In this document: positions 25,374 to 35,317 of the stretch, piece after piece
Numbering within the stretch: the stretch's first letter is position 1
Layout: each line of letters opens with the position of its first letter
Origin: Collinsella aerofaciens
GTDB taxonomy: Bacteria > Actinomycetota > Coriobacteriia > Coriobacteriales > Coriobacteriaceae
NCBI RefSeq assembly: GCF_009876115.1
Contig: NZ_WWSY01000006.1
Coordinates: 71,698 to 135,697, forward strand
DNA length: 64,000 nt
Reading direction: 5' to 3'
Program-made: the position numbers and the translations under genes
The notes under the pieces: generated by a model
What the model saw: only the letters and a program-made list of their open reading frames with translations
What the model was told of the DNA's origin: nothing
Databases searched by the model: none

Positions 25374-25949
25374 TTATCCCGCCGATGGAGTTATTGCCGT
25401 TTCGCTCGTCTGATTCGCATCGACGTCGTCGCCTTGCTTGTCTTCGTCCTTTTGCACATCGGCGATGGTGGAGGCCGCCGCAACGATACCGCGCTGGGGC
25501 GCGACGCTCGTCTGGGCCTGAGCGCCCTCGACAACTTCTGTACCTACATGCGCGAGCTCGGGCGATTTAAACATTGCGTCCAAGTTGGCGCCACCGCCGG
25601 CATATCCGAGCGCAGCGAGCGCGATGACGATCACTGCAACGGCGGCCACGATCGGCACGTAGCGATGCCAGCCGGCGGGATTGAGCCCGCTGCGGCGAGC
25701 CGCCCCGCGGCTGATGTAGCCGAGCGTTCCGTCGTGCTTGAGCTTTGAGCCCACCACGCGTTTGCGGCCCCACAGCGAGGACTCTGCCTGCATTGCCAAG
25801 CGGGCGCTTGCCGAAGGATAGCCGTATTTAGTGCGCTTGAACGAGCCATCAAACCCCGAGGCGTGTTTGCCCCACGTCACCGATGTTGTGCGTCGGTTGA
25901 CCGGCGCGGCACTCCGCCTTCTGCGGCTCGGTTTTGAAGTCTCAGCCAT
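25374..25949 (-). CDS. Hypothetical single-pass membrane protein
   Basis: A 191-residue protein. The first 105 residues are basic and Ser/Arg-rich (KPSRRRRSAAPVNRR), followed by one hydrophobic helix at about 110-130 (VPIVAAVAVIVIALAALGY) and an acidic, low-complexity C-terminal tail ending TPSAG. The charge pattern (basic N-terminus, acidic C-terminus) predicts the N-terminus inside and the tail outside. No domain is recognised. ATG 25949 has GAGGG at a short spacing of three bases, so the start is less certain. The TAA stop is followed by a GGGAC-class hairpin. Confidence 0.65.
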   Translation of the reverse strand: MAETSKPSRRRRSAAPVNRRTTSVTWGKHASGFDGSFKRTKYGYPSASARLAMQAESSLWGRKRVVGSKLKHDGTLGYISRGAARRSGLNPAGWHRYVPIVAAVAVIVIALAALGYAGGGANLDAMFKSPELAHVGTEVVEGAQAQTSVAPQRGIVAAASTIADVQKDEDKQGDDVDANQTSETAITPSAG

Positions 25950-26033
25950 ATGCCCTCGCACGCCGTAACCAAATCGAAACAATAACGCTTTGGACTGTAG
26001 CACACGCGTCGCGTGCGGTCACGGGCGCCTCGC

Positions 26034-27251
26034 TCAACGGTCATCGTCCTTCAGCAAGCGCCACAGCGTTGTACGGCTTATGCCCAGCACCTCCGCCGCA
26101 CGGGTTCGGTTGCCGTGGAGATGGTCTACAACCAGATGCGCGATATCTCGCTCGGTATCGGCCAGCGGTCGCAGGATATACAGGTCACTTTCAAGCGTCG
26201 GGGCGCCAAAGGTTGCGGTCTTAATCACGTCCTCTTGGGCGAACACTTCCTCCGCCACAGCGCGGTCCACCGTGCCCGTCCCCACCAATATATACAGTCG
26301 TTCCGAGACCTCGCGGAGCTGCAGATAGTTGCGCGGCCAGCGGTAAGCATCGAGCGTCTTCGTCGCCGCGGCAGACAGCGTGGGCGCTGCCGTCCCAAAT
26401 GCATCAGCGAGATATTCCAAATAGCGCGCGACCTTCGTCGACGCGGCTCCCTGCTCGGCGATTGCCGGCGCGACGCTCACCGCACAGGCGAAGCGCTCGG
26501 TCACAAAGGCGGCTTGATCACTTTCGCCGCCGCCCGGCATGTCATTCGCCGTCAGCACCACATGGCAGCGCGTCGCCAACGCGGTGTCGGTCATCGTGGA
26601 GACCAGCTCGCGGAGGCGCTGGGGGCCAACCGCATTCCAGCCCTCAATGCAAAGGGTCAGCCCCGTTTGGAACAGCGGCGATTCGGAGCTTTTGAGCACA
26701 TGGCGCCAACCGCGATCGGTGAGTTCATCGAGCGCGACGGAAACAAAGGGCTGATCGACAAAAGGGCCATCCAGATAGAGGCGCTTGGCAATCTCGACCT
26801 GACCCGCTCCCAGCTCGCCCTCGAGCATAAGGGGCACGCCGCGCGCATAGCTCTCGGTAACCGGTACAGCCACCGAGGCCGCCCCCTCAACGATGCCGTA
26901 CGCGCTCGATTCATAGCGGACCTCAACTTCGTCGGCGTTGAGCCACTCGATGCCCGCATGCGCCGCGGCACCGCGCACCTCGCGGACCACAACGACCCAA
27001 AGCCTCCCGCCCTCTTTGTCGGTGGGGCGAACGGTCAGGCTCAGGCGCGTACCCTCACGCCCCATAACCAGACGCGCGCCGTCTCCTATACGGTCGAGAC
27101 GCTCAGCGACAAAAGCCGCCACATCCCGCTCAAGCGCCGCGTCATTCATGGTCGAGATCGCGACGTCCCCACGCGCATCGATTGCCAATGCCGAGGCCCC
27201 GGCAGCAGCTAGGGCATCGGTCAAGATGTTCAGCTTAGCATTGCTATCCAT
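26034..27251 (-). CDS. Regulator with degenerate sigma54-activator-like domain and Fis-type HTH
   Basis: A 405-residue protein. The C-terminus (HLHGNRTRAAEVLGISRTTLWRLLKD, in pieces) is a Fis-type helix-turn-helix as in PrpR, TyrR and other bacterial enhancer-binding proteins. The centre aligns in layout with their AAA+ domain but has lost the core motifs: Walker A reads EGELGAGQVEIAK, without the GK[ST] lysine, Walker B is LTLCIEG, and no GAFTGA loop is visible. So it probably does not hydrolyse ATP or open sigma54 promoters and may act as a simple repressor or activator. ATG 27251 follows AGGGG. The YeiH-like transporter gene upstream on the same strand (27518-28552) is a candidate target. 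Confidence 0.75.
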   Translation of the reverse strand: MDSNAKLNILTDALAAAGASALAIDARGDVAISTMNDAALERDVAAFVAERLDRIGDGARLVMGREGTRLSLTVRPTDKEGGRLWVVVVREVRGAAAHAGIEWLNADEVEVRYESSAYGIVEGAASVAVPVTESYARGVPLMLEGELGAGQVEIAKRLYLDGPFVDQPFVSVALDELTDRGWRHVLKSSESPLFQTGLTLCIEGWNAVGPQRLRELVSTMTDTALATRCHVVLTANDMPGGGESDQAAFVTERFACAVSVAPAIAEQGAASTKVARYLEYLADAFGTAAPTLSAAATKTLDAYRWPRNYLQLREVSERLYILVGTGTVDRAVAEEVFAQEDVIKTATFGAPTLESDLYILRPLADTERDIAHLVVDHLHGNRTRAAEVLGISRTTLWRLLKDDDR

Positions 27252-27393
27252 GATTTGCCCCTGTCCGCGGCGACGTGCAACCGCCGACGGTCGCACGACC
27301 GAGTGTTTCAAAATTGAACGATATTGCTCACCAAACACTATAGGGCAGAAAGCGCCGTCCTGCGAGTATAGGTGTTGCCCCGCATCGCCATCC

Positions 27394-27472
27394 TGGCGGG
27401 GCGATAAGAGCTCTTCGGGACTTATAAACCTGCGGACAAGCCATACCCGCAAGAGCTCCTATCGCTCCACCG
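27394..27472. repeat. Imperfect palindrome with GCGATAAGAGCTCTT arms
   Basis: GCGATAAGAGCTCTT (27401-27415) pairs with AAGAGCTCCTATCGC (27451-27465) with one mismatch; the pairing extends outwards into GCGG/CCACCG. The loop contains CGGGACTTATAAACC. It lies in the gap between the transporter stop and the regulator start. Confidence 0.6.
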
Positions 27473-27517
27473 AAGGCTTGCGCTCACCGGCAGCCAGCAC
27501 GCGAATAAGCTACTTCT

Positions 27518-28552
27518 CTACCAGATTCCCAGCACGTGCTGCATTCCCAAACTCATGCACGCAATGCCAATCCAGCAGCAAAAGCCCAACGCGATGGGCT
27601 TGCCGCCCTTTTTGACCAGCTCGACGATATCGGTATTAAAACCAATAGCCGCCATGGCCATCACAATAAAGAACTTCGACAGCTCCTTGATGGGCGCCGT
27701 GATGGACGCGGGAAGCTGAAGCACCGTGGTGATCACGCTCGCCAGCACAAAGAACAGCACAAACATGGGAAACGCACGTTTAAGCGAGAACGTGCTTTTG
27801 GCGTCACCGCCGGCCTTGCGTGCCAGATGCATCTGCCAGCATGCGAGGACCAGCGTGATGGGAATAATGGCCAGCGTCCTGGTGAGCTTGACCACTGTGG
27901 CGCTCTCGAGCACATTGGCGCCGGGATGCATGCTGTCCCAGGCGCTCGCCGCAGCCGTTACCGACGAGGTGTCGTTGATGGCGGTGCCGGCAAACAGGCC
28001 AAAGCCCTCGTTGGTCAGCCCGAGCATGCCGCCGAGCGTCGGAAACACGAGCGCCGCGATAACGTTAAACAGGAAGATGACCGAAATGGCCTGGGCAATC
28101 TCGCGATCGTCGGCATCGATGACGGGCGCGGTCGCAGCGATGGCCGAACCGCCGCAAATCGACGAACCCACACCCACAAGCGTCGCGATCTTACCCGGTA
28201 CGTTCATGACGCGGCAGAGCACAAAGGCGATGACAAGCGAGGTCGAGATCGTCGCCACGATAATCGGCAGCGACTGGGCGCCCTTGGACAGAATCTGGGA
28301 GAGGTTCATGCCAAAGCCAAGCAGGATAACCGCGTACTGCAAGACTTTTTTGGACGTATAGGTGACGCCGGCGGCGAGCTGTTCGCGACGCTTCCTGGGA
28401 AAGACGAGCGCCAGGACCATGCCAAAGAGGATGGCAAATACCGGACCGCCGACCACCTCAATTTGTTTGCCGAGCAACGTCGCGGGAATGGCAATGATCA
28501 GGCAGAACAAGACGCCTTTCCAGCGCTCGCGAACGATATTTGCCAGTTGCAT
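27518..28552 (-). CDS. YeiH family putative sulfate exporter (UPF0324)
   Basis: A 344-residue integral membrane protein with about ten hydrophobic helices. Family features seen are GGPVFAILFGMVLALVFP, LGFGMNLSQ, GSSICGGSAIAATAPVI and GTAINDTSSVTAAA, all hallmarks of the YeiH/UPF0324 group, for which sulfate or sulfonate-related anion export has been proposed. AAGGAA precedes ATG 28552. The gene is divergent from a GntR regulator (28746) with a 193-base spacer that may hold a shared control region. The substrate is not established by the sequence. Confidence 0.88.
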   Translation of the reverse strand: MQLANIVRERWKGVLFCLIIAIPATLLGKQIEVVGGPVFAILFGMVLALVFPRKRREQLAAGVTYTSKKVLQYAVILLGFGMNLSQILSKGAQSLPIIVATISTSLVIAFVLCRVMNVPGKIATLVGVGSSICGGSAIAATAPVIDADDREIAQAISVIFLFNVIAALVFPTLGGMLGLTNEGFGLFAGTAINDTSSVTAAASAWDSMHPGANVLESATVVKLTRTLAIIPITLVLACWQMHLARKAGGDAKSTFSLKRAFPMFVLFFVLASVITTVLQLPASITAPIKELSKFFIVMAMAAIGFNTDIVELVKKGGKPIALGFCCWIGIACMSLGMQHVLGIW

Positions 28553-28745
28553 ATGGGATTCCTTCTTTCTATTTCACGTTTGCGACGGCTTATGATACGG
28601 CAACATTGAGCACAGCCTTGCGCAAACACAGACTAAGATGCCGCAATAGTTCTCAGGCAACAGCCGAATTGCCCACCGCGGAGAGCTGATTCGCGGCATA
28701 ATTAACAACTGACATATGAGTTTGATAGAACAGTTGCGAGGCGCT

Positions 28746-29447
28746 ATGGAAGAATCGATGCACGTCGGCGAGCAGGAAACGAGCCTACAGGACCAGTCCT
28801 ACCACACCATTCGACGCAAAATCGTCTACCTGGACTACAAGCCGGGCGAAAAGCTGGGCGTCAAGCAACTTTGCGACGACCTAGATATGGGGCGCACCCC
28901 TGTGCGCGAGGCTTTGGTTCGTTTGGCGCAGGAAGGCCTGGTGCGCACCGTGCCCCAGAGCGGTACCTACGTCTCGCCCATCAACCTCACCCTTGCCGAG
29001 AGTGCCTGTTACATCCGCGAGCATCTGGAAAAGCAGGTGATTGTGGAGTGCTGTGCGCGCGCCACGTCGGCCGGCATCGAGCAGCTCGACCGCGCCATCG
29101 TGCTGCAGGAAAAGGCCATGGCCGAAGAGGATCGCATCGGCTTCTTTTTGAGCGACAACCTCATGCATCACATGATTTTTAGCATCGCATGTCGCAGCAC
29201 CGTGTGGTCGTGGCTCGAAGAGACCAATGCCGACCTGGAGCGCTTCCGCTGGCTGCGCGCCGCCACGCAGGTTCTCGACAATCAGGACATCGTGAACGAG
29301 CACAAGCAGATTCGCCGCGCTATCGCCGGTCGCGACCCCATCGAAGCGAGCTTTTTGGTCAGCAAGCACCTGCATATGATGTTCCGCAACCAGACCGAGG
29401 TTCTGGACCAGTTCCCCGAGTACTTCGAGACCAGCAAGCTCCGCTAA
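28746..29447 (+). CDS. GntR family regulator (FadR/FCD type)
   Basis: A 233-residue regulator. The N-terminal winged helix covers about residues 15-80: HTIRRKIVYLDYKPGEKLGVKQLCDDLDMGRTPVREAL in sequence, then LVRTVPQSGTYVSP. The C-terminal FCD ligand domain is all helical, with the metal-binding His/Asp pattern suggested by LSDNLMHHMIF and ISFEAS-type helices. I favour ATG 28746 (GAGG four bases before); an in-frame ATG at 28716 lacks a site. It is divergent from the YeiH-like gene, a common regulator-target arrangement. The stop codon runs into a copy of the 50-bp GGGACAG repeat. Confidence 0.9.
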   Translation: MEESMHVGEQETSLQDQSYHTIRRKIVYLDYKPGEKLGVKQLCDDLDMGRTPVREALVRLAQEGLVRTVPQSGTYVSPINLTLAESACYIREHLEKQVIVECCARATSAGIEQLDRAIVLQEKAMAEEDRIGFFLSDNLMHHMIFSIACRSTVWSWLEETNADLERFRWLRAATQVLDNQDIVNEHKQIRRAIAGRDPIEASFLVSKHLHMMFRNQTEVLDQFPEYFETSKLR

Positions 29448-29493
29448 CCTGCCAAATAGGGACAGGTTCATTTTGGCAGGTTTTATCTGGGCA
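29446..29493 (+). repeat. 50-bp dispersed repeat, copy 1
   Basis: AACCTGCCAAATAGGGACAG followed by GTTCATTTTGGCAGGTTTTA and TCTGGG. AACCTGCCAAA pairs with TTTGGCAGGTT. The copy starts at the GntR stop codon and lies just outside the IS200 element. Confidence 0.85.
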
Positions 29494-29501
29494 AATCAGA
29501 A

Positions 29502-30199
29502 CCACCCTTAAAAAGGGTGGTTTGCTCTTAGGGTATAACCCACGGGCCCCGGGCTCGCGTCTAAAGGCGCGGGCCCGGACTTCGTCCAGGCCTAGTGCAT
29601 CTTGACCCGTGGCGCGCCGGTCGAACCGGCGGGATCACCCCCTCTTGAAGGGGTCCTCGTACTCCTTCACGCTCAGCTTGTCCAGCGCGATGTCGTGGGA
29701 CTCCTGCTCCCTGATGTACTTGGCGATCGTCGCCTCGTTCAGGCCGACGGTGGACACGTAGTAGCCCTCCGCCCAGAACTTCCTGTTGCCGAACTTGTAC
29801 TTGAGGTTGGCGTGCCTGTCGAATATCATCAGCGAGCTCTTCCCCTTCAGGTAGCCCATGACGCTCGCGACGCTGTACTTCGGCGGGATCGCCAGCAGCA
29901 CGTGCACGTGGTCGGGCATCAGGTGCCCCTCGATTATCTCGATCCCCTTGTACTCGCACAGCTTCCTGAGGATCTCCCCTATGTCGCTCCTGATTTGGTT
30001 GTAGATCACTTTGCGCCTATACTTCGGCGTGAACACGATGTGGTACTTGCACATCCACTTCGTGTGGGAAAGGCTGTAGGCCTTCTGGGCCATGGCGACC
30101 ACCCCTTCGACTCGAATTCTTGACGGCCTGAACAATCGTCAATATCGGTCGGAGGGGTGGCTTTGTAAAGCCGTTTGTCTCCACCCGCGTAGCGGGTGG
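29502..30199 (-). mobile_element. IS200/IS605-type element with tnpA only
   Basis: The ends are marked by hairpins CCACCC...GGGTGG at 29502-29520 and 30181-30199, as in the subterminal palindromes recognised by Y1 transposases. Between the tnpA stop and the low end lies a further strongly paired stretch (CCACGGG at 29541 to CCCGTGG near 29611). There is no tnpB. The exact cut sites are not defined here. Confidence 0.75.
29635..30093 (-). CDS. tnpA: IS200/IS605 family transposase TnpA
   Basis: A 152-residue Y1 HUH transposase for single-strand transposition. CKYHIVFTPKYRRKVIY starts the fold, GHLMPDHVHVLLAIPP carries the metal-binding HxH, and YYVSTVGLNEATIAKYIREQ near residue 115 holds the catalytic Tyr and the following helix with a Gln. 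The length equals intact IS200 TnpA. ATG 30093 follows AAGGGGTGG. The protein looks functional. The IS lies between the GntR gene and glmS, next to a GGGACAG repeat. Confidence 0.95.
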   Translation of the reverse strand: MAQKAYSLSHTKWMCKYHIVFTPKYRRKVIYNQIRSDIGEILRKLCEYKGIEIIEGHLMPDHVHVLLAIPPKYSVASVMGYLKGKSSLMIFDRHANLKYKFGNRKFWAEGYYVSTVGLNEATIAKYIREQESHDIALDKLSVKEYEDPFKRG

Positions 30200-30245
30200 T
30201 TTAAAGCTGGCCGCTGCGCGGCCAGCGGACTAAAGTCTTGAATGA

Positions 30246-30284
30246 AACAAGGCCCGGCTCCGCTGCAACGGAGCCGGGCCTTGG
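30246..30284 (-). terminator. Terminator of glmS
   Basis: AAGGCCCGGCTCCG pairs with CGGAGCCGGGCCTT; on the minus strand TTGTTTCATT follows. Confidence 0.8.
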
Positions 30285-30305
30285 TCGCCAGAATGGCGGA
30301 ACCAA

Positions 30306-32153
<1,848 letters not shown>

Positions 32154-32227
32154 AGGATAAATCCCTTCGTTCGCGTGACTGCAAGACGTCCACGCACGGG
32201 GGGCGCTGAGACGTATAACGTTCGAGT

Positions 32228-32287
32228 ATTGTACTCACGCAAGCGCAAGCTGATATACCAGAAGTGGTATCTCAACTTAGATACCAC
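32228..32287 (-). promoter_or_regulatory. glmS promoter with nested inverted repeats
   Basis: TACAAT on the minus strand (32228-32233) is a -10 box without a good -35 box. At and above the -35 position lie GTGGTATCT-N6-AGATACCAC (32264-32287) and ATACCA-GAAG-TGGTAT (32255-32270), which share one half-site. They resemble operators of HutC-type GntR regulators of amino-sugar genes. The binding protein is not identified. Confidence 0.5.
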
Positions 32288-32314
32288 CCGATGCACACAT
32301 GCCCAAATCATCAC

Positions 32315-32340
32315 GATGGGGACAGGCGCCTTTGCGGCGG
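32315..32340 (+). repeat. GGGACAGG-type repeat fragment
   Basis: GATGGGGACAGGCGCCTTTG and CGGCGG resemble the hairpin at 33996-34031 (GGGGACAGGCACCTTTGTGG). Only half of the hairpin is evident. Confidence 0.45.
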
Positions 32341-32351
32341 CTTGACCGGTT

Positions 32352-32999
32352 CTAGAGGCGCAGATGACGCTCGAGCCGATTACCCAGGGCAGTGAGCGCC
32401 ATGACAATGACGTAGTAGACCACAGCCACCACCAAAAACGGTTCAAAGGCTCGATAGGTGAGCGCTTGCACGCTCTGGGCGGCACGCATCATGTCCATCA
32501 GGCCGATGGTTGCCACCAGCGAGGAGCTCTTGAGGACCGTGATCACTTCGTTGACCAGGGCGGGGGCAATCGAACGCATCGCCTGCGGAACAACGATCTT
32601 GCGCATCATGGGAACATAGCGAAGCCCGATGGCCCGAGCGGCATCGTACTGACCCCGGTCAACGCCCTCGATACCACCGCGTACCGCCTCGGACACCGTC
32701 GCTGAGCCGTTAAGCCCCAGCGTAATGGCACCGGCGGCAAACATCGATATTTTAAAACCCGTGAGCTGCGGCGTCGCAAAGTACGCCAAAAAGAGCAGCA
32801 CGATAAGCGGAACGCCGCGAAAGATAGAGGTGTAGAAGCTGAGCACCGCACGCAATGGGCGACAGGGTAAAACCTTGAGCACGGCAATGAGAAAGCCCAG
32901 GGCAAGCGCTATAACCAGAGCGGCGGCCGTCACCTGACAGGTCACGACCAGGCCGCTCATAAACATCGGTATATATGGTTCTAGCAGTTCAAACTTCAT
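32352..32999 (-). CDS. Amino acid ABC transporter permease
   Basis: A 215-residue inner-membrane permease of the His/Glu/Gln family (HisM/GlnP). About five hydrophobic segments are present. The family loop GIEGVDRGQYDAARAIGLRYV, where the cytoplasmic ATPase docks, lies near residues 120-140. SIFRGVPLIVLLFL near 60 is also typical. ATG 32999 is preferred over 33005 because the GAGGG spacing is seven rather than one. It follows a substrate-binding protein gene (33033-33914), but no ATPase gene is adjacent; the ATPase at 47097-47861 or another elsewhere may serve it. Confidence 0.92.
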   Translation of the reverse strand: MKFELLEPYIPMFMSGLVVTCQVTAAALVIALALGFLIAVLKVLPCRPLRAVLSFYTSIFRGVPLIVLLFLAYFATPQLTGFKISMFAAGAITLGLNGSATVSEAVRGGIEGVDRGQYDAARAIGLRYVPMMRKIVVPQAMRSIAPALVNEVITVLKSSSLVATIGLMDMMRAAQSVQALTYRAFEPFLVVAVVYYVIVMALTALGNRLERHLRL

Positions 33000-33032
33000 C
33001 AGCATGCCCTCGGCGTGCGCCTCACCGGATCG

Positions 33033-33914
33033 CTATTTTCCGGCAACCGTCGACGTGCCGGAAGCGGAATAGTCGCCGTTCCACATAAAGTCGGCGCCCA
33101 CATACTGCTTGATATAGCCGTCGATGGTGCCATCCTCGAGCATCTCGCCGATGCACTCGTCAAGCGCCGCGACAAAGCCGGCACCCTTCTTGGCCATCAG
33201 ACGGTACACGCCCACATGACCACTCGTCTCGGAACGATCGAGCAGGCCCAGCACCAGGCCCTCGTTCGCATCGCGCATGGACTGGCCCTCGGCGCCGTCG
33301 CACAGGTAGGCATCGATGCGCCCGGCGAGCACCTCTTGCAGGCACTGGTCGCCGCCGTCGTACGTGTGAATATCGGCATCGGGCATAACCTTGGCGATGA
33401 ACTTGTTCTGCACGGTGCCGGTGGTGCAGGCGATGGACTTGCCAGCAAGGTCCTCGACGCGCTTGACAGGATCGCCGCCAAGTGTGAGAACGCCTACGAG
33501 CGGCTGATAATAGCCGCGCGTGAAGTCGTACGTCTGCTCGCGCTCTTCGTTGGAGCTCATCGCCATGGTAAAGGCCTTGTCATCGCTCTGCACCGATGCA
33601 AGCGTGGCGGCAAAGTCCTGCGGCTCAAAGTCGTAAGAAAAGCCCAGGCGCGAGGCCATCTCATCGGCAATGGCAATATCCAGGCCGACAACCTTCTGCT
33701 TGCCGTCCGACTGCGTCTCCAGATAGCGATAGGGCGCGAAGGCATCGTCGCCCACAAAGGTGAGCTTGGCGCCTTTGATATCGTCGCCCGCACCCGCAGC
33801 AGAACCAGCGGCAGAGCCCTTGTCAGCGCCATTGCCAGCGCAACCGCTCGCCGCAACCATTGCTGTACCGGCAAGCAAACTCAGGAAATCACGACGAGAA
33901 ACAGAGCGAGTCAT
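33033..33914 (-). CDS. Amino acid ABC transporter substrate-binding lipoprotein
   Basis: A 293-residue periplasmic-type binding protein (SBP family 3) anchored by lipid. SRRDFLSLLAGTAMVAASGC combines a twin-arginine-like signal with a lipobox (Cys near residue 26), so it may leave by the Tat route. A Gly/Ala/Ser linker follows. The mature domain has YRYLETQSDGKQKVVGLDIA, the family's ligand-pocket entry motif, and VEDLAGKSIACTTGT. AAAGG precedes ATG 33914. First gene of a two-gene unit with the permease downstream; the closing ATPase is absent. The ligand is probably a polar or cyclic amino acid, but cannot be specified. Confidence 0.92.
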   Translation of the reverse strand: MTRSVSRRDFLSLLAGTAMVAASGCAGNGADKGSAAGSAAGAGDDIKGAKLTFVGDDAFAPYRYLETQSDGKQKVVGLDIAIADEMASRLGFSYDFEPQDFAATLASVQSDDKAFTMAMSSNEEREQTYDFTRGYYQPLVGVLTLGGDPVKRVEDLAGKSIACTTGTVQNKFIAKVMPDADIHTYDGGDQCLQEVLAGRIDAYLCDGAEGQSMRDANEGLVLGLLDRSETSGHVGVYRLMAKKGAGFVAALDECIGEMLEDGTIDGYIKQYVGADFMWNGDYSASGTSTVAGK

Positions 33915-33995
33915 ACCAAAGCCTTTCAATCTACGTTCAAAACGGCTTCTATTGTAGACACTCCACTGTTGAGCGCGCAGCCCAGCCGCATCAAA

Positions 33996-34031
33996 ACCAC
34001 TACAAAGGGGGACAGGCACCTTTGTGGTGGC
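33996..34031 (+). repeat. GGGACAG-class hairpin
   Basis: ACCACTACAAAGG pairs with CCTTTGTGGTGG around GGGACAGGCA. It lies immediately beside the 50-bp repeat copy at 34043-34094. Confidence 0.7.
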
Positions 34032-34042
34032 TTGGTCTCCAG

Positions 34043-34094
34043 CGTTTCCCCAGATAAAACCTGCCAAAATAAACCTGTCCCTAATTGGAAGGTT
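34043..34094 (-). repeat. 50-bp dispersed repeat, copy 2
   Basis: On the minus strand AACCTTCCAATTAGGGACAG then GTTTATTTTGGCAGGTTTTA then TCTGGGGAAACG. It ends one base before the TTGACA box of the LacI gene promoter. Confidence 0.85.
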
Positions 34095-34125
34095 TTGACA
34101 CCCTAGGGGCGGGCGATGCTACAAT
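34095..34125 (+). promoter_or_regulatory. Promoter of the LacI-type regulator gene
   Basis: TTGACA (34095-34100) and TACAAT (34120-34125) are separated by 19 bases, longer than the optimal 17. The start codon follows 35 bases on. Confidence 0.5.
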
Positions 34126-34160
34126 CTGGCTTGTACTTGAAACGCATCAAAGGGGCCGCT

Positions 34161-35273
34161 ATGGCAAAGGTAAAAATCAGCGATGTCGCGCGCGAGGCAG
34201 GGGTTTCGCTGGGCACGGTTTCCAACGCACTCAACCACCCCGAAAAGCTGCGCCCCGAGACCCTCAAGCTCATCAACGAGACCATCGGTCGCCTTGGCTA
34301 TCTGCCCAACCAAAGCGCCCGTCAGCTCGCGGGCGGCACCACCAAGTCCTTTGGCCTGGTTCTCCCCCGTCTCGACCACGGCTTCTCGCTCCAAATTGCC
34401 AGCGGCGCCCATAACGAGGCACGCAAGCACGGCTATGACTTGCTCATCGCCAATGCCGATAACGACGATATTCTCGAGGACCATTACCTGCGCTATTTTA
34501 TGGGCACGCAGATGTCCGGCGTCATGGTTCAGCCCATGGCGTCCCCCGACTGGCACCCCGCCATGACCAAGATGCCCGTGCCGATCGTCCATCTGGACAT
34601 CCACTGTTCCGAGCCCGGTTACTACGTGGCCGCCGACAACGAGGCGCAGGGGCGCATTATCGCCGAGCTCGCCATCGCCCGCGGCGCACGCCATATCACC
34701 GTTGTGGGCAGAGCGGCATTCATGCAGCTCACCCTGCGCGTGCTTGGCATTCACAAGGCCCTTGCCCTGCACCCCGATATCAAAATCGAAGTCATCGACG
34801 CCGGCGAATGGAATACCGCTGCCGACGGCTACAGCATTGGCGCTCAGATTGCCGGGCGCCCTGCCGACGAACGTCCCGATTTTGTCGTCGGCCTGACCGA
34901 CGTGTTGGCCTCGGGTGTTATCTCGGCATTGGTCGACAAAGGCATCTCCGTCCCCGAGCAGATTCGCGTGGCCGGATGCGACGGCAATCCGCTTGCATGG
35001 AGTGGGTCGGTCCCACTGACCACGGTAGCGCCTCCGGGCTACGAAATTGGCCGCAAGGGTGTCCAACTGCTGATGGAGCAAATCGAGAACAAGGTCCCGA
35101 CAAAGACCAAACATATCCGCATCGGCTCTGCCGCGCGCCCCGTCACCGCGGTCACGGCCACCGAGGACATCAACCGCCAAGAACTCGTGCGGCCGTTCCT
35201 CCTCGAACGCGCCAGCACCCAGGCGAGCAACCACGCCGAAGCCACCGCCATCAACCTCGGCGCTTACCTGTAG
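34161..35273 (+). CDS. LacI family transcriptional regulator
   Basis: A 370-residue regulator. The N-terminal headpiece (VKISDVAREAGVSLGTVSNAL, in parts, then LRPETLKLINETIGRLGYLPNQSARQLAGG) is a canonical LacI helix-turn-helix and hinge. The rest is a periplasmic-binding-protein-like ligand domain with the effector motifs FVVGLTDVLASGVISAL and RVAGCDGNPLAWSGSVPLTT. The C-terminal 25 residues extend past the usual end. ATG 34161 follows AAGGGG. No sugar transporter or hydrolase is adjacent, so it may act on distant targets. A strong terminator follows. The effector is unknown. Confidence 0.95.
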   Translation: MAKVKISDVAREAGVSLGTVSNALNHPEKLRPETLKLINETIGRLGYLPNQSARQLAGGTTKSFGLVLPRLDHGFSLQIASGAHNEARKHGYDLLIANADNDDILEDHYLRYFMGTQMSGVMVQPMASPDWHPAMTKMPVPIVHLDIHCSEPGYYVAADNEAQGRIIAELAIARGARHITVVGRAAFMQLTLRVLGIHKALALHPDIKIEVIDAGEWNTAADGYSIGAQIAGRPADERPDFVVGLTDVLASGVISALVDKGISVPEQIRVAGCDGNPLAWSGSVPLTTVAPPGYEIGRKGVQLLMEQIENKVPTKTKHIRIGSAARPVTAVTATEDINRQELVRPFLLERASTQASNHAEATAINLGAYL

Positions 35274-35274
35274 C

Positions 35275-35317
35275 AAAAAGCGCCGCAGCGGAATCAGCCC
35301 CGCTGCGGCGCTTTTTC
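35275..35317 (+). terminator. Terminator of the LacI-type gene
   Basis: AAAAAGCGCCGCAGCGG pairs with CCGCTGCGGCGCTTTTT. Confidence 0.9.

Noticed and set aside
32154..32351. glmS ribozyme upstream of glmS
   Set aside because: The conserved core sequences and pseudoknot were not seen; inverted repeats near the promoter suggest protein-based control instead.
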